Below are positions 19,567-28,014 of a stretch of 64,000 nucleotides of DNA, in pieces. The position numbers and the translations under genes were made by a program. The notes under the pieces were generated by a model. It did not search any database and had not been told where the DNA came from. It saw only the letters and a program-made list of their open reading frames with translations. This DNA is from Candidatus Thiodiazotropha endolucinida. Lineage in GTDB: Bacteria; Pseudomonadota; Gammaproteobacteria; Chromatiales; Chromatiaceae. The stretch covers positions 99,041 to 163,040 of the forward strand of contig NZ_MARB01000011.1 in assembly GCF_001715975.1 (NCBI RefSeq). The letters are read 5' to 3'. Each line of letters starts with the position of its first letter. Within the stretch, counting starts at the first letter, position 1.

Positions 19567-19890
19567 TTACTTGGCTTCAGGAGCAGCGGCCTGAGGAGCG
19601 ACAGGTGCGCCGTAAGGAGCAACCGGAGCGCCGTAAGGGGCGTAACCGTAAGGCGCGTAACCGTAGTAAGGACGGTTGTAGTAGTTGTTGTAGCCACGGC
19701 CGTAACCGTTGCCTGCGCCACGAGCGCTACCGCTCATGTTGAAAGAGAAGTCTCCGTCACCGAATCCGTCACCCATGAAATCATTGCCGTTACCCCAGCC
19801 GTTATTCCAAGGATTGCCCCACCATGCAGAAGCAGAAGCAGAAGCGGCGATCAGAGCAGCAGCGGCTGCGATTTTTACGATTTTGGACAT
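19567..19890 (-). CDS. Sulfur globule protein-like exported Gly/Tyr/Pro-rich protein
   Basis: A 107-residue protein with signal peptide [20 protein letters not shown] cleaved near 'SAWWG'. The mature part is built of low-complexity segments: Gly/Asn/Asp-rich ('[19 protein letters not shown]'), then Tyr-rich ('[19 protein letters not shown]'), then repeats of APYGYAPYG and APYGAPV and a Pro/Ala end. This is the make-up of the sulfur globule envelope proteins of purple sulfur bacteria and their relatives (Sgp/CV family), which enclose periplasmic sulfur droplets. The start is the ATG at 19890 behind AGGAAAAACTC; the longer frame lacks a site. It stands alone with its own terminator, as expected of a highly expressed structural gene. 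Low complexity makes homology assignment less certain. Confidence 0.78.
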   Translation of the reverse strand: MSKIVKIAAAAALIAASASASAWWGNPWNNGWGNGNDFMGDGFGDGDFSFNMSGSARGAGNGYGRGYNNYYNRPYYGYAPYGYAPYGAPVAPYGAPVAPQAAAPEAK

Positions 19891-20061
19891 GAGTTTTTCC
19901 TCAGTTTGTGTTTGCAAAAGTTGTAAAGTATTTACTGCGTCACTTATGGAGCGAAAGAATATTAGTAATTACTAAAATATTCAATAACTAATAATCTATC
20001 ACATGGTTACTTTTGATAGCGCCAGACTATTTTAGTGGCGATTCGCCAGATAACCTGAGAA

Positions 20062-21261
20062 TTAGCCGGGACGTCCGTCAATCCGCGGACGTGCCAGGAT
20101 CGGCAGGTAGGTCAGAACAAAGAGCAGATAACAGAGTGCCCACAGGGAGCCTGATAGGTCGATACAGGTTTCGTACCCGAGTAGTCCTGTCACCGGCAGG
20201 AATACCCTTATGATCACGGCAAGGTTGATCAGGATGAATGTAATGGTGATGAGTTTGCTGGGTTCGATCTCCCTGCCGGTATGTCCCAGAGCGACTCTGG
20301 CCATCATACCCAGGGTGAAGACACCAATGGCGCCTGCCGTGAGGGCATGGATGGCGAGATTGGCGGGGAACAGATCCAGCAGGGCCAAGCCCTTTAGAAA
20401 ATAGCCGAGTGAGAGCCAGAACAGTCCACTGAACAACACCCACAGGATCGGCCGCCGCCATATACCGGGGTGGTACCAGTCGGCGAGACGCCAGGCCTGG
20501 GTGGCCGCCACGCCAAACGCAAGAGGAAACAGTAACCCTGATTGGGGGAGCAGCAGCTCTCCCAGAGTCCAGAGGATGAAGACAGCATAGACAAACTGCT
20601 CCCGTTGCTTGTTGAACCGGGGAGCTGCGCCGTTGACCGCCTTTTCGGTGAAAAAGGGCAACACTCTTCCGCCGACGAAAATCAGCAGCAGAATCAGATT
20701 GAGCATCAGGGTAAGTCCCCGCGGTCCCGTGGAGGTCACTCCGAGTCCCTGTAAATGGTAAAGTAGGTTGGCCAAAGCCATCGCCGCCAGCAAGGGGAGG
20801 AAGAGTCGATTGATGCGATTCTCAGCCCTCGTCAGTGGTGTATAGAGGGCGTAGATCAATGCCGGGATGAACAGCAGGTCGGTCAGTGCGACCAGCCATG
20901 AAGGGATAGAGGGGACGAACGGTAGTAACCTGGCCAGCAACCACAGCAACGCCAGTAGTGCCAACGGTTTCCCGGTCGGGGTGTCGATGCCTGTCCAGTT
21001 TCGCACTGCAGTGAGGAGAAAACCGGCGATGATGGCAAGGGTGAATCCGAACAGCATCTCATGGCTGTGCCAGTCGATGGTCGTGAAATAGGCAGAGGGG
21101 GGCGCCTTGCCAGCGTGCCAAAAACCGATCCACAGGACCATTAATATCAGTCCGGATAGTCCGGCCAGGGCAAAGAAGGGGCGAAAACCCAATGCGAATG
21201 GCGCCCATCCCGATGGTGGCGTGGATGGCGCGGGACGTTCGCCGAGAGGGATCAATCCCAT
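20062..21261 (-). CDS. nnrS: NnrS family membrane protein
   Basis: A 399-residue polytopic inner-membrane protein with about twelve hydrophobic segments. NnrS proteins bind haem and copper and relieve nitrosative stress; their genes usually belong to nitric-oxide-responsive regulons of denitrifiers. Family marks are 'LGFRPFFALAGLSGLI', 'WHSHEMLFGFTLAIIAGFLLTAVRNWTG' with its conserved His residues, 'GGRVLPFFTEKAVNG' and 'HALTAGAIGVFTLGMMARVALGHTGR'. It is encoded between the sulfur globule gene and lon on the same strand. No nor, nir or NnrR gene is in the window and I could not see a convincing FNR-type site upstream, so its regulation is not shown. Confidence 0.92.
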   Translation of the reverse strand: MGLIPLGERPAPSTPPSGWAPFALGFRPFFALAGLSGLILMVLWIGFWHAGKAPPSAYFTTIDWHSHEMLFGFTLAIIAGFLLTAVRNWTGIDTPTGKPLALLALLWLLARLLPFVPSIPSWLVALTDLLFIPALIYALYTPLTRAENRINRLFLPLLAAMALANLLYHLQGLGVTSTGPRGLTLMLNLILLLIFVGGRVLPFFTEKAVNGAAPRFNKQREQFVYAVFILWTLGELLLPQSGLLFPLAFGVAATQAWRLADWYHPGIWRRPILWVLFSGLFWLSLGYFLKGLALLDLFPANLAIHALTAGAIGVFTLGMMARVALGHTGREIEPSKLITITFILINLAVIIRVFLPVTGLLGYETCIDLSGSLWALCYLLFVLTYLPILARPRIDGRPG

Positions 21262-21375
21262 GTCTTGTCTACCTCGAATCGATTTTCAGGCGTACCCTAA
21301 TCCGCTGATCGATATGCCACCTTGATGTGTATCAATGACGATTTTCCATATCCCTTGCCGCACAGAAAAGGCCAT

Positions 21376-23766
21376 TCACTTTTTACCGCGAAACAGCAGC
21401 GGCACCACGTCTTCGAAGACCGAGGCGAAATGGACTTTGAGTCCTTTGCGAATATGTTCGGGCACCTCCTCATAGTCGCTACGGTTATCTTCCGGCATGA
21501 TGAGTTCCCGAATACCGGCACGACGCGCGGCGATCACCTTTTCACGGATACCGCCCACCGGGAAGACCTGTCCGGTCAAGGTCAGCTCACCGGTCATGGC
21601 TATATTGCGGACCGGTTTGTTCCTCGCCAGGGAGAGCAGTGCCGAGGCCATGGTAATGCCGGCGGAGGGGCCGTCTTTGGGGGTGGCTCCCGCTGGCACA
21701 TGGAGATGGATGAAGGCCTTTTCGAAGAACGCCTGTTCCGCACCGAACTCTGCCGCATGGCTGACGATGTAACCGTAGGCGATCTCGGCCGATTCGCGCA
21801 TCACATCGCCCAGCTGGCCGGTGAGCTTGAAGCCGCGATTGAATTCATGAGTGGCGACGGCCTCGATATTGAGCGTAGCGCCGCCCATGGCGGTCCAGGC
21901 CAGGCCGGTGACCACCCCTGCACCGCTCAGATTGCGCTCATCCTTGAAAACGGGGCCACCCAGGTAATCCTTCAGATTGTCCAGTTTTACCTCGATCGGC
22001 TTTTTTCCTCCCTCGAGGATGCGTACTACCGCCTTGCGAACGATCTTTCCGATCTGCTTCTCCAGTCGGCGCACACCGGCATCCCGCGCATACCCTTCGA
22101 TAATGGCGCGCAGGATGCTGCTGTTGAGTTTCAGGTCACTGCGCTTCAATCCCGCACGTTTCAGCTGGCGAGGCAACAGGTATTTTCTGGCGATCTGCAG
22201 CTTCTCACTGGCGATATAGCCAGAGAGCGAGATCGTCTCCATTCGGTCGAGCAGGGGTCTTGGAATGGTATCGAGTTGATTGGCGGTGCAGATGAAGAGC
22301 ACTTTCGAAAGGTCGAAGCGCAGATCCAGATAGTGGTCGAGGAAGTCGCTGTTCTGTTCGGGGTCGAGCACTTCCAGCAACGCAGAGGCCGGATCGCCGT
22401 GATAGGAGGCCCCGATCTTGTCGATCTCGTCGAGCATGATTACCGGATTCTCGGTCCCTGCATCCTTCATCGCCTGCAGAAATTTGCCCGGCATGGCACC
22501 GATATAGGTGCGGCGATGGCCTTTGATCTCCGCCTCGTCTCGTATGCCGCCCACCGAAAAACGGTAGAACTTCCGCCCAAGGGCTTCCGCAATGGAGTGA
22601 CCGATGGAGGTTTTGCCGACCCCGGGTGGGCCCACCAGCAGGATGATCGAACCCGCTATCTCACCCTTCATGATGCCGAGAGCGAGAAATTCCAGGATGC
22701 GCTCCTTTACGTCCTCAAGGCCGTAGTGATCCTTATCCAGGGTCTTGCGGGCGAACTGCAGATCGAGCTTGTCCTTTGAATGGACACCCCAGGGCAGCAG
22801 GGTGATCCAGTCCAGATAGTTACGGGTGACCGAGTATTCCGGTGAGCCGGGCTCGAGCACCGCAAGCTTGTCCATCTCCTCTTCGACCCGGGCCTGGGCC
22901 TGTTCGGTCAGAGTCAGTTTCTCTATGCGTTCGCGGAACTTATCCAGCTCTGCCGTGCGGTCGTCCTTCTCTATCCCCAGCTCCTGCTGGATCGCCTTCA
23001 ACTGCTCACGCAGCAGAAATTCCCGCTGCTGCTTCTCCATCCGCTCTTCAACGGTCTTGCGGATCGATGCCTGGGCCTTGACCACCTCGAGTTCCCGGTG
23101 CAGCAGTTCAAGCACCTTCTCCATGCGGGGCAGGAGTTCGATACTCTCCAGTACCGCCTGCAACTGAAACTTATCCGATGTGGTGAGACTGGCGGCGAAA
23201 TCGGTCAGGTGGGACGGATCATCCGGTCCAAAGCGGTCCAGGAACATGCGCAGCTCTTCCGCATAGAGCGGATTCAGGGGCAGCAGCTCCTTGATGGTAT
23301 TGATGATTGCGACTGCGTAAGGCTTGATCTCTTTGCTATCGCTGGCGGGTTCCGGCAAATATTCGATTTGGGCGGTGAACGGTGTCTCGGGGCGCACGAT
23401 CTCGTCGATACGAAAACGCTGCAGACACTCCACAAGCACCTGTAACCGGTTATCTGACCGTTGCACCCGATGCACGCGGCAAACGGTTCCTATGGTCTTG
23501 AAACTCTCGGGTGTGGCGCTTTCAGCGGTCTCCGCATCGGACAGGACCACGCCGAGGAGATTGTGGGGTGAGGCCATCACCGCGTCCATGGTCTCCTCCC
23601 AATGGGCTTGCTCCATCAGTAAAGGTACCGCCTGACCAGGAAAGAACGGTCTTGCCGAAACAGGCAGCAGATGAATCAGGTTTGGCAGTACCTCGTTGGA
23701 CCGTGCCAGTGTATTGCCGCTCAGAACCTCGATAATCTCTGCTTGGTTGTTTTCTTCTTCCTGCAT
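21376..23766 (-). CDS. lon: ATP-dependent Lon protease
   Basis: Cytosolic AAA+ serine protease that degrades misfolded and regulatory proteins. At 796 residues it has the complete LonA layout: N-terminal substrate-binding domain ('PNLIHLLPVSARPFFPGQ'), coiled-coil linker, AAA+ module with Walker A 'GPPGVGKTSIGHSIAEA' and Walker B 'VIMLDEIDKIG', and a C-terminal protease domain with the catalytic serine in 'PKDGPSAGITMA' and the lysine in 'REKVIAARRAGI'. The N-terminal acidic extension is slightly longer than in Escherichia coli. clpX, the usual neighbour, is absent, so this may be a second Lon copy in the genome. I saw no clear heat-shock promoter upstream. A 485-codon frame on the other strand is a shadow. 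Confidence 0.96.
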   Translation of the reverse strand: MQEEENNQAEIIEVLSGNTLARSNEVLPNLIHLLPVSARPFFPGQAVPLLMEQAHWEETMDAVMASPHNLLGVVLSDAETAESATPESFKTIGTVCRVHRVQRSDNRLQVLVECLQRFRIDEIVRPETPFTAQIEYLPEPASDSKEIKPYAVAIINTIKELLPLNPLYAEELRMFLDRFGPDDPSHLTDFAASLTTSDKFQLQAVLESIELLPRMEKVLELLHRELEVVKAQASIRKTVEERMEKQQREFLLREQLKAIQQELGIEKDDRTAELDKFRERIEKLTLTEQAQARVEEEMDKLAVLEPGSPEYSVTRNYLDWITLLPWGVHSKDKLDLQFARKTLDKDHYGLEDVKERILEFLALGIMKGEIAGSIILLVGPPGVGKTSIGHSIAEALGRKFYRFSVGGIRDEAEIKGHRRTYIGAMPGKFLQAMKDAGTENPVIMLDEIDKIGASYHGDPASALLEVLDPEQNSDFLDHYLDLRFDLSKVLFICTANQLDTIPRPLLDRMETISLSGYIASEKLQIARKYLLPRQLKRAGLKRSDLKLNSSILRAIIEGYARDAGVRRLEKQIGKIVRKAVVRILEGGKKPIEVKLDNLKDYLGGPVFKDERNLSGAGVVTGLAWTAMGGATLNIEAVATHEFNRGFKLTGQLGDVMRESAEIAYGYIVSHAAEFGAEQAFFEKAFIHLHVPAGATPKDGPSAGITMASALLSLARNKPVRNIAMTGELTLTGQVFPVGGIREKVIAARRAGIRELIMPEDNRSDYEEVPEHIRKGLKVHFASVFEDVVPLLFRGKK

Positions 23767-24213
23767 GCCGGTACCTTTATGATTTATTGCCCTTTGAAAT
23801 CAATCTACAACAGAATGAAAGATTGGCGTTAAATAAGCGCTTGTCACCGTTAAATATCACAAATCAATATAATGTTTAATCTGCGGACATCTACCAAAAT
23901 ACCCACAGTGGTAAAGGATTTGCCTTTTATAATAGGGATGATTGGCGTCTATTTGCGGTTAGCTTCTTAATTTTATGTCGTATCAATTCGATTGTGAGCG
24001 GCTTTCAACGAAAAATCTCAGTGATCTACAGCATATGGGGTCGGTTTGCCGAGTTGCAAGCCTACAAAGATCGAGCGACCTAGTAGGGGCAATTGTAAAT
24101 ATCATTGGTATTTTCGGTGGGTGACGGATTGCCGCAATCCTACTTGTCCCGAGTATCGGAGAGTGGCCATGGTATAGTTATTTAAATTGATGGAGGAGTC
24201 GCCAGGCTGTTAG
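23767..24213. other. Intergenic region between lon and the methyltransferase gene
   Basis: About 450 AT-rich bases between divergent genes. It must hold the lon and methyltransferase promoters, but I could not pick a convincing -35/-10 pair or sigma-32 site. No RNA gene or repeat is evident. Confidence 0.4.
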
Positions 24214-24903
24214 ATGAATACAGAAGATCGAATCAAAGAGCGTTATCAGGGTGACCAGGGCCGCGAGTATCATGGCAAGAAACGCGAAATTCCGGACGAT
24301 GCCTTTCCCTGGGTAGCCCAGCTCAGATATGAGAAGATCGCACCGCAGGTCAGATCGTCCGATGTGGTGATGGAGTATGGTGTCGGCTTTGGCTGGAATA
24401 TGGCCAAGCTGAATTGCCACAAACGTCTGGGATTCGATCTGGCGCAGCATCTGGAGCCCATGCTGAAAAGGCAGGGTATCGAGTTCATCTCTGATACTTC
24501 CACCCTGTCGGACCACTCAGTGGATGTGATGGTTTGTCACCATGTGCTTGAACACGTCCCTGTACCGATTGACGTATTGGCGGAAATACGCCGCTTGCTG
24601 AAAGATGATGGCAAGCTGCTGTTGTTCGTTCCCTATGAAAAAGAGAAGCGCTATCGGAAATACGATCCGCAGGAACCCAACCATCATCTGTACGCATGGA
24701 ATGTACAGACATTGGGTAATCTGGTGAATGATTGTGGATTCGAAATCGCTTCAAGCGGCGTGCGCCGTTTTGGCTACGATCGCTTTGCGGCCAATTGGGC
24801 GCAACGGCTGGGGTTTGGCGAATCGGGATTTCGCTTGATCAGGTGGGCTGCGCATACCTTGAAGCCGGCGCAGGAAGTCTCCATGGTTGCCACTCCGCGG
24901 TGA
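24214..24903 (+). CDS. Class I SAM-dependent methyltransferase
   Basis: A 229-residue methyltransferase of the Methyltransf_11 type. The SAM-binding region shows 'VVMEYGVGFGWNMAKL' (motif I with an altered glycine pattern), 'LGFDLAQHL' (motif II acidic position) and 'DVMVCHHVLEHVPVP', the usual post-motif 'HVLEHV' stretch. A C-terminal section rich in Arg and aromatics follows. Such proteins often modify sugars, lipids or quinones, but nothing nearby shows the substrate. GGAGGAG lies rather far (about 18 bases) before the ATG, so the start is less certain. It is divergent from lon and faces the pentapeptide-repeat gene. Confidence 0.8.
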   Translation: MNTEDRIKERYQGDQGREYHGKKREIPDDAFPWVAQLRYEKIAPQVRSSDVVMEYGVGFGWNMAKLNCHKRLGFDLAQHLEPMLKRQGIEFISDTSTLSDHSVDVMVCHHVLEHVPVPIDVLAEIRRLLKDDGKLLLFVPYEKEKRYRKYDPQEPNHHLYAWNVQTLGNLVNDCGFEIASSGVRRFGYDRFAANWAQRLGFGESGFRLIRWAAHTLKPAQEVSMVATPR

Positions 24904-24984
24904 TCCGACAGGCTCAATCGATGAGAGTCGAAAGGGCCTGACCCTGAATGTTGAGCCGAAGTGATTTATGCCGCTACGATTAAG

Positions 24985-25515
24985 CTATTTGCATTCACCA
25001 ATAGAGCCCTCTGCGCAGACGTGGCCATCAGTCCAGGTTGCGCCATCGAGTTTGGCTTTTATCAGGATGGCCCCTACCAGATTCGCTCCCCGCAGATCTG
25101 CTCCGCTCAAGTCAGCATCGAAAAGACTGGCGCCGCTCAGATTGGCAAACATCAGGTTGGCGTTCTGCAGATTGACGCCGTGCATGTGTGCGTGCTCCAA
25201 ATTGCTCAGCATGAGATTGGTGTCCTTGAGATTGGCCAGTTGAAATATCGAGCGTGAGAAGTTGGCTCGCTCGAAATTCGATCTGTCGAGACGGGCGGAT
25301 GCAAGGGAAGACTCATGCATATCCACCCCCGGGGCTTCCAGATCGATTAGAATGGCCCAGGAACACTGCGCTTCAGGTGTCAGTTCGCAGACGGTATTGA
25401 CATAGGCCGTCTCGGTGATGTCGTCGGTCCAGGCATTGGCATATAGGGGCCATAAGCAGGATATCAGGAAAAAACCCGTGAGGATCAAGGGAATGGAATG
25501 TTTTGTCTGGCACAT
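24985..25515 (-). CDS. Exported pentapeptide-repeat protein
   Basis: A 176-residue protein with a signal peptide (hydrophobic stretch 'IPLILTGFFLISCLWPLYANA') and then a short region containing two Cys before the repeat. From about residue 80 to 160 the A(D/N)LxX pattern runs without a break: 'LDRSNFERANFSRSIF', 'NLKDTNLMLSNLEHAHM', 'NLMFANLSGASLFDADL', 'SGADLRGANL'. This predicts a right-handed quadrilateral beta-helix of about four coils. The end has two more Cys (HVCAEGSIGEC), so disulfide bonds in the periplasm are likely. Most exported pentapeptide proteins have no known function, and I see no context that gives one. Confidence 0.85.
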   Translation of the reverse strand: MCQTKHSIPLILTGFFLISCLWPLYANAWTDDITETAYVNTVCELTPEAQCSWAILIDLEAPGVDMHESSLASARLDRSNFERANFSRSIFQLANLKDTNLMLSNLEHAHMHGVNLQNANLMFANLSGASLFDADLSGADLRGANLVGAILIKAKLDGATWTDGHVCAEGSIGECK

Positions 25516-25787
25516 GGCTTCGCTCCCTGGTGTAAGAGTTAGATATCGCGTATCTACTGCAGGGTCGCGATAGGAGTGACCTGATTCAGATAGGGTAGGT
25601 CAGGCATCCTATTCTGTATAGTGCGTCTATGATGTGTTTGACTTATGACAATTAGCATCCGCTTCTACGCCTGAGCTACTTCCATGTCGTTGTCACTCTC
25701 AGTCGATGTCGAACGGTCGTTGTAATAGAGCCATTTGGCGGTGAAGCCGCAAGCAACAGGCAGCATCTGCGGTTGGATGAGATAATG

Positions 25788-26648
25788 CTAATCAGTAGTC
25801 TTTTTACCGCTGAACGGTCCCAAGTAGAACTGGTTGTGTTCCACGGCAAACACGTGTGAATGCAGATTCGCAATCCACTGCTTGCCTTCCTGGGTCAGCT
25901 GAAGGTAGCGCAAGGCATCTTTCAGGTAGGGCTGCGCCTTGTTCCAGAAAAAGACCGGATAATCCTCCGCAAGATCGGCGGCGTTGTTATAGCCAAGTTT
26001 TTCGGCAGTCCCGGTTTCAACGAACTCGTAGTACAGCCCTGACAACCTGCGCATGTGGTCGGGATCACCAAGTTGGCCAATGAGATCGGCTGCACGAACC
26101 AGACCGGCTTCTGTATCTGTTTCCTGATGATCTGCCGAGTCCGGAACAGGAAATCTCGTCAATTCAATGGCACGTGCCAGGCGTTCGGTGTCGACATAGG
26201 GTACATCTTTTCCGCGGTTCTTGGCGAAGAGGATGCCGCGGTCGACATGATAGGGTGTGAGAAAGGCATCGGAGGCGCCGCGCGGTGGCGTAATGCGGTT
26301 TCCTTCTGCATCGATGACAAACGCGGTATCGGAGTCACCGGGGCATACCCCGCGGATGTACCCGATGTCGTGCAGCAGACAGGCCACCATAAAATGCAGC
26401 CAGTCGTCAGGGTTGATACGTTTGATCATGTGACGACCCCGCAGAATCGCCTCGCCTACCAGTGTGACCTGCACGGTATGGTGGACATCGTGATACAGGG
26501 CGTCGCTGTTTGCTATGAGTTCCAGCACCATGCGTGCGGCGGAGTTGAGGGCCTTGGGATACAACGGTTCCTGTGGACCGTAGAGGCTAAGGTAGGTTTC
26601 CTCAATATGGTTGCCGAGCGTCTCTATAATCAGCGTAGTGATTTTCAT
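25788..26648 (-). CDS. HD-domain phosphohydrolase family protein
   Basis: A 286-residue cytosolic protein. I start at the ATG at 26648 behind AGGGAAG; the longer frame adds 56 residues with no ribosome binding site. The metal-binding HD pattern is seen as 'YHDVHHTVQVTLVGEAI' and 'FMVACLLHDIGYIRG', followed by the long insert and 'RAIELTRFP'. HD proteins hydrolyse nucleotides or cyclic nucleotides, and the spacing here is like the simple metal-dependent HD group rather than HD-GYP (no GYP motif seen). The rest of the sequence ('QLGDPDHMRRLSGLYYEF') is often found in proteins annotated only as HD-domain. Its 5' neighbour is rsmA, 307 bases away. Confidence 0.8.
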   Translation of the reverse strand: MKITTLIIETLGNHIEETYLSLYGPQEPLYPKALNSAARMVLELIANSDALYHDVHHTVQVTLVGEAILRGRHMIKRINPDDWLHFMVACLLHDIGYIRGVCPGDSDTAFVIDAEGNRITPPRGASDAFLTPYHVDRGILFAKNRGKDVPYVDTERLARAIELTRFPVPDSADHQETDTEAGLVRAADLIGQLGDPDHMRRLSGLYYEFVETGTAEKLGYNNAADLAEDYPVFFWNKAQPYLKDALRYLQLTQEGKQWIANLHSHVFAVEHNQFYLGPFSGKKTTD

Positions 26649-26955
26649 AGTACTTCCCTGTCTTGATTTGTTTATTCTGAGCAGTATGACCAGAGTATAG
26701 ACAAACGCTATTGACTGGTTTGCAGGGTATTGTGTATTCGTTAGCCTGACACAGAATGTCACATTATTGTGGTGAATATTACCAATGGCCTTGCCGGGCC
26801 AACGGGTCGGTGACATTCACTGTATTCAATTTTCCGGTCTTGTACCAAGGGCATATCGGAAAATGGATTTGACTCAGTTGAGTTTGGAGAGACGGTTGTT
26901 CTACCCAGGGCTCTCGATACGCAGACAGACTGACCAGGGTGTTATCGTTCAGCGG
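26649..26955. other. Gap between rsmA and the HD-domain gene
   Basis: About 300 bases holding the HD-gene promoter region. No frame, hairpin with T-run or repeat can be supported. Confidence 0.4.
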
Positions 26956-27747
26956 TTATATGGAAGCCTGGTTCGCCAGATTGACGAATTCCGCCACGCT
27001 GAGCTGCTCCGCACGGTTGCCGGGATCGATACCGGCTGCCGTGATGGCCTCCGCCGTCAACAGCTTGCCCAGGCTGTTGCGCAGGGTTTTGCGTCGTTGG
27101 GAGAAGGCCTGGTTGACCAGCCTGCTGAAGTGATCCCAGTCATCAATTTGGTAAGGGGGCGGTTTCAACGGCAGCAGACGTACAAAGGCGGATTCCACCT
27201 TGGGTGGCGGATTGAAGGCGCCGGGTCCGATGTTGAACAGCGATGTGACCTCGGCCCTGGCCTGCAGCATCACCGTCAAGCGGCCATAGGTCTTACTCCC
27301 TGGCTTCGCCGCCATGCGATCCACCACCTCTTTCTGTAGCATAAAGTGCATGTCGCGGATCTGGTCGGCCTGGTCCAGGAGGTGAAACAGCAGCGGTGTG
27401 GATATGTTGTAGGGCAGGTTTCCCACCACCCTGAGCGGTCGCTCAGCTTCCGCAAGCTGAGCGAAGTCGAACTTCAGGGCGTCCGTATTGTGAATCTGCA
27501 ACTCCCCCAATGAGGCGCAATGCTCTGCCAGCGGTGTCACCAGATCGCGGTCCAGTTCGACGGCGTGCATACGGCCGATCAGAGGCAGCAGCTCCGTGGT
27601 GATGGCGCCTTGTCCGGGCCCGATCTCGATCAGGTTGTCGTCCGGTTGCGGATCGATGGCCTGAACGATGCGCTGGATGATGCCGGGGTCGTGGAGGAAG
27701 TTCTGGCCGAATCTTTTTCTGGCCCTGTGTGTTGGCGGATTAACCAT
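26956..27747 (-). CDS. rsmA: 16S rRNA adenine dimethyltransferase (KsgA)
   Basis: Dimethylates two adjacent adenines in the 3' hairpin of 16S rRNA, a late quality check of 30S assembly. The 263-residue protein has 'RKRFGQNFLHDPGII', SAM motif I 'LIEIGPGQGAITTELL', the acidic motif II 'HAVELDRDLV', and the target-base motif 'VVGNLPYNISTPLLF'. The C-terminal helical domain ends in 'AEQLSVAEFVNLANQ'. In many relatives rsmA clusters with surA, pdxA and apaH; none of these is here, so the gene has moved or the cluster is broken. Confidence 0.97.
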   Translation of the reverse strand: MVNPPTHRARKRFGQNFLHDPGIIQRIVQAIDPQPDDNLIEIGPGQGAITTELLPLIGRMHAVELDRDLVTPLAEHCASLGELQIHNTDALKFDFAQLAEAERPLRVVGNLPYNISTPLLFHLLDQADQIRDMHFMLQKEVVDRMAAKPGSKTYGRLTVMLQARAEVTSLFNIGPGAFNPPPKVESAFVRLLPLKPPPYQIDDWDHFSRLVNQAFSQRRKTLRNSLGKLLTAEAITAAGIDPGNRAEQLSVAEFVNLANQASI

Positions 27748-28014
27748 GCGTTTATTCGTTATTTCAGTCAGTTAAAATTTGGCTAATTGGATAAGCCCAA
27801 TGATATCACCACGTTAAGTCCTGGTGTGGGGTGATTGCATGTCGCTTTGAAAGTCGTATTGGTGCTATTGTCGGGATCGACAAGCTTTTTGGGTTGGGCA
27901 TCAATAATTCAAGCGTTGGCGGGACATTTCGGTCAAAAATGAATTTCATGATAAGAGTCTTGGTTTAACCGGTGATGATCGCTTCAAACCAAGTATTTAT
28001 CCCAGGAGATAACC

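Noticed and set aside
19519-19926. Val/Arg-rich plus-strand frame over the sulfur globule gene
   Set aside because: Antisense of a low-complexity coding region; it begins within the terminator.
21322-22779. 485-codon open frame on the plus strand over lon
   Set aside because: Fully antisense to Lon, which has all its motifs; the frame has no recognisable domain.
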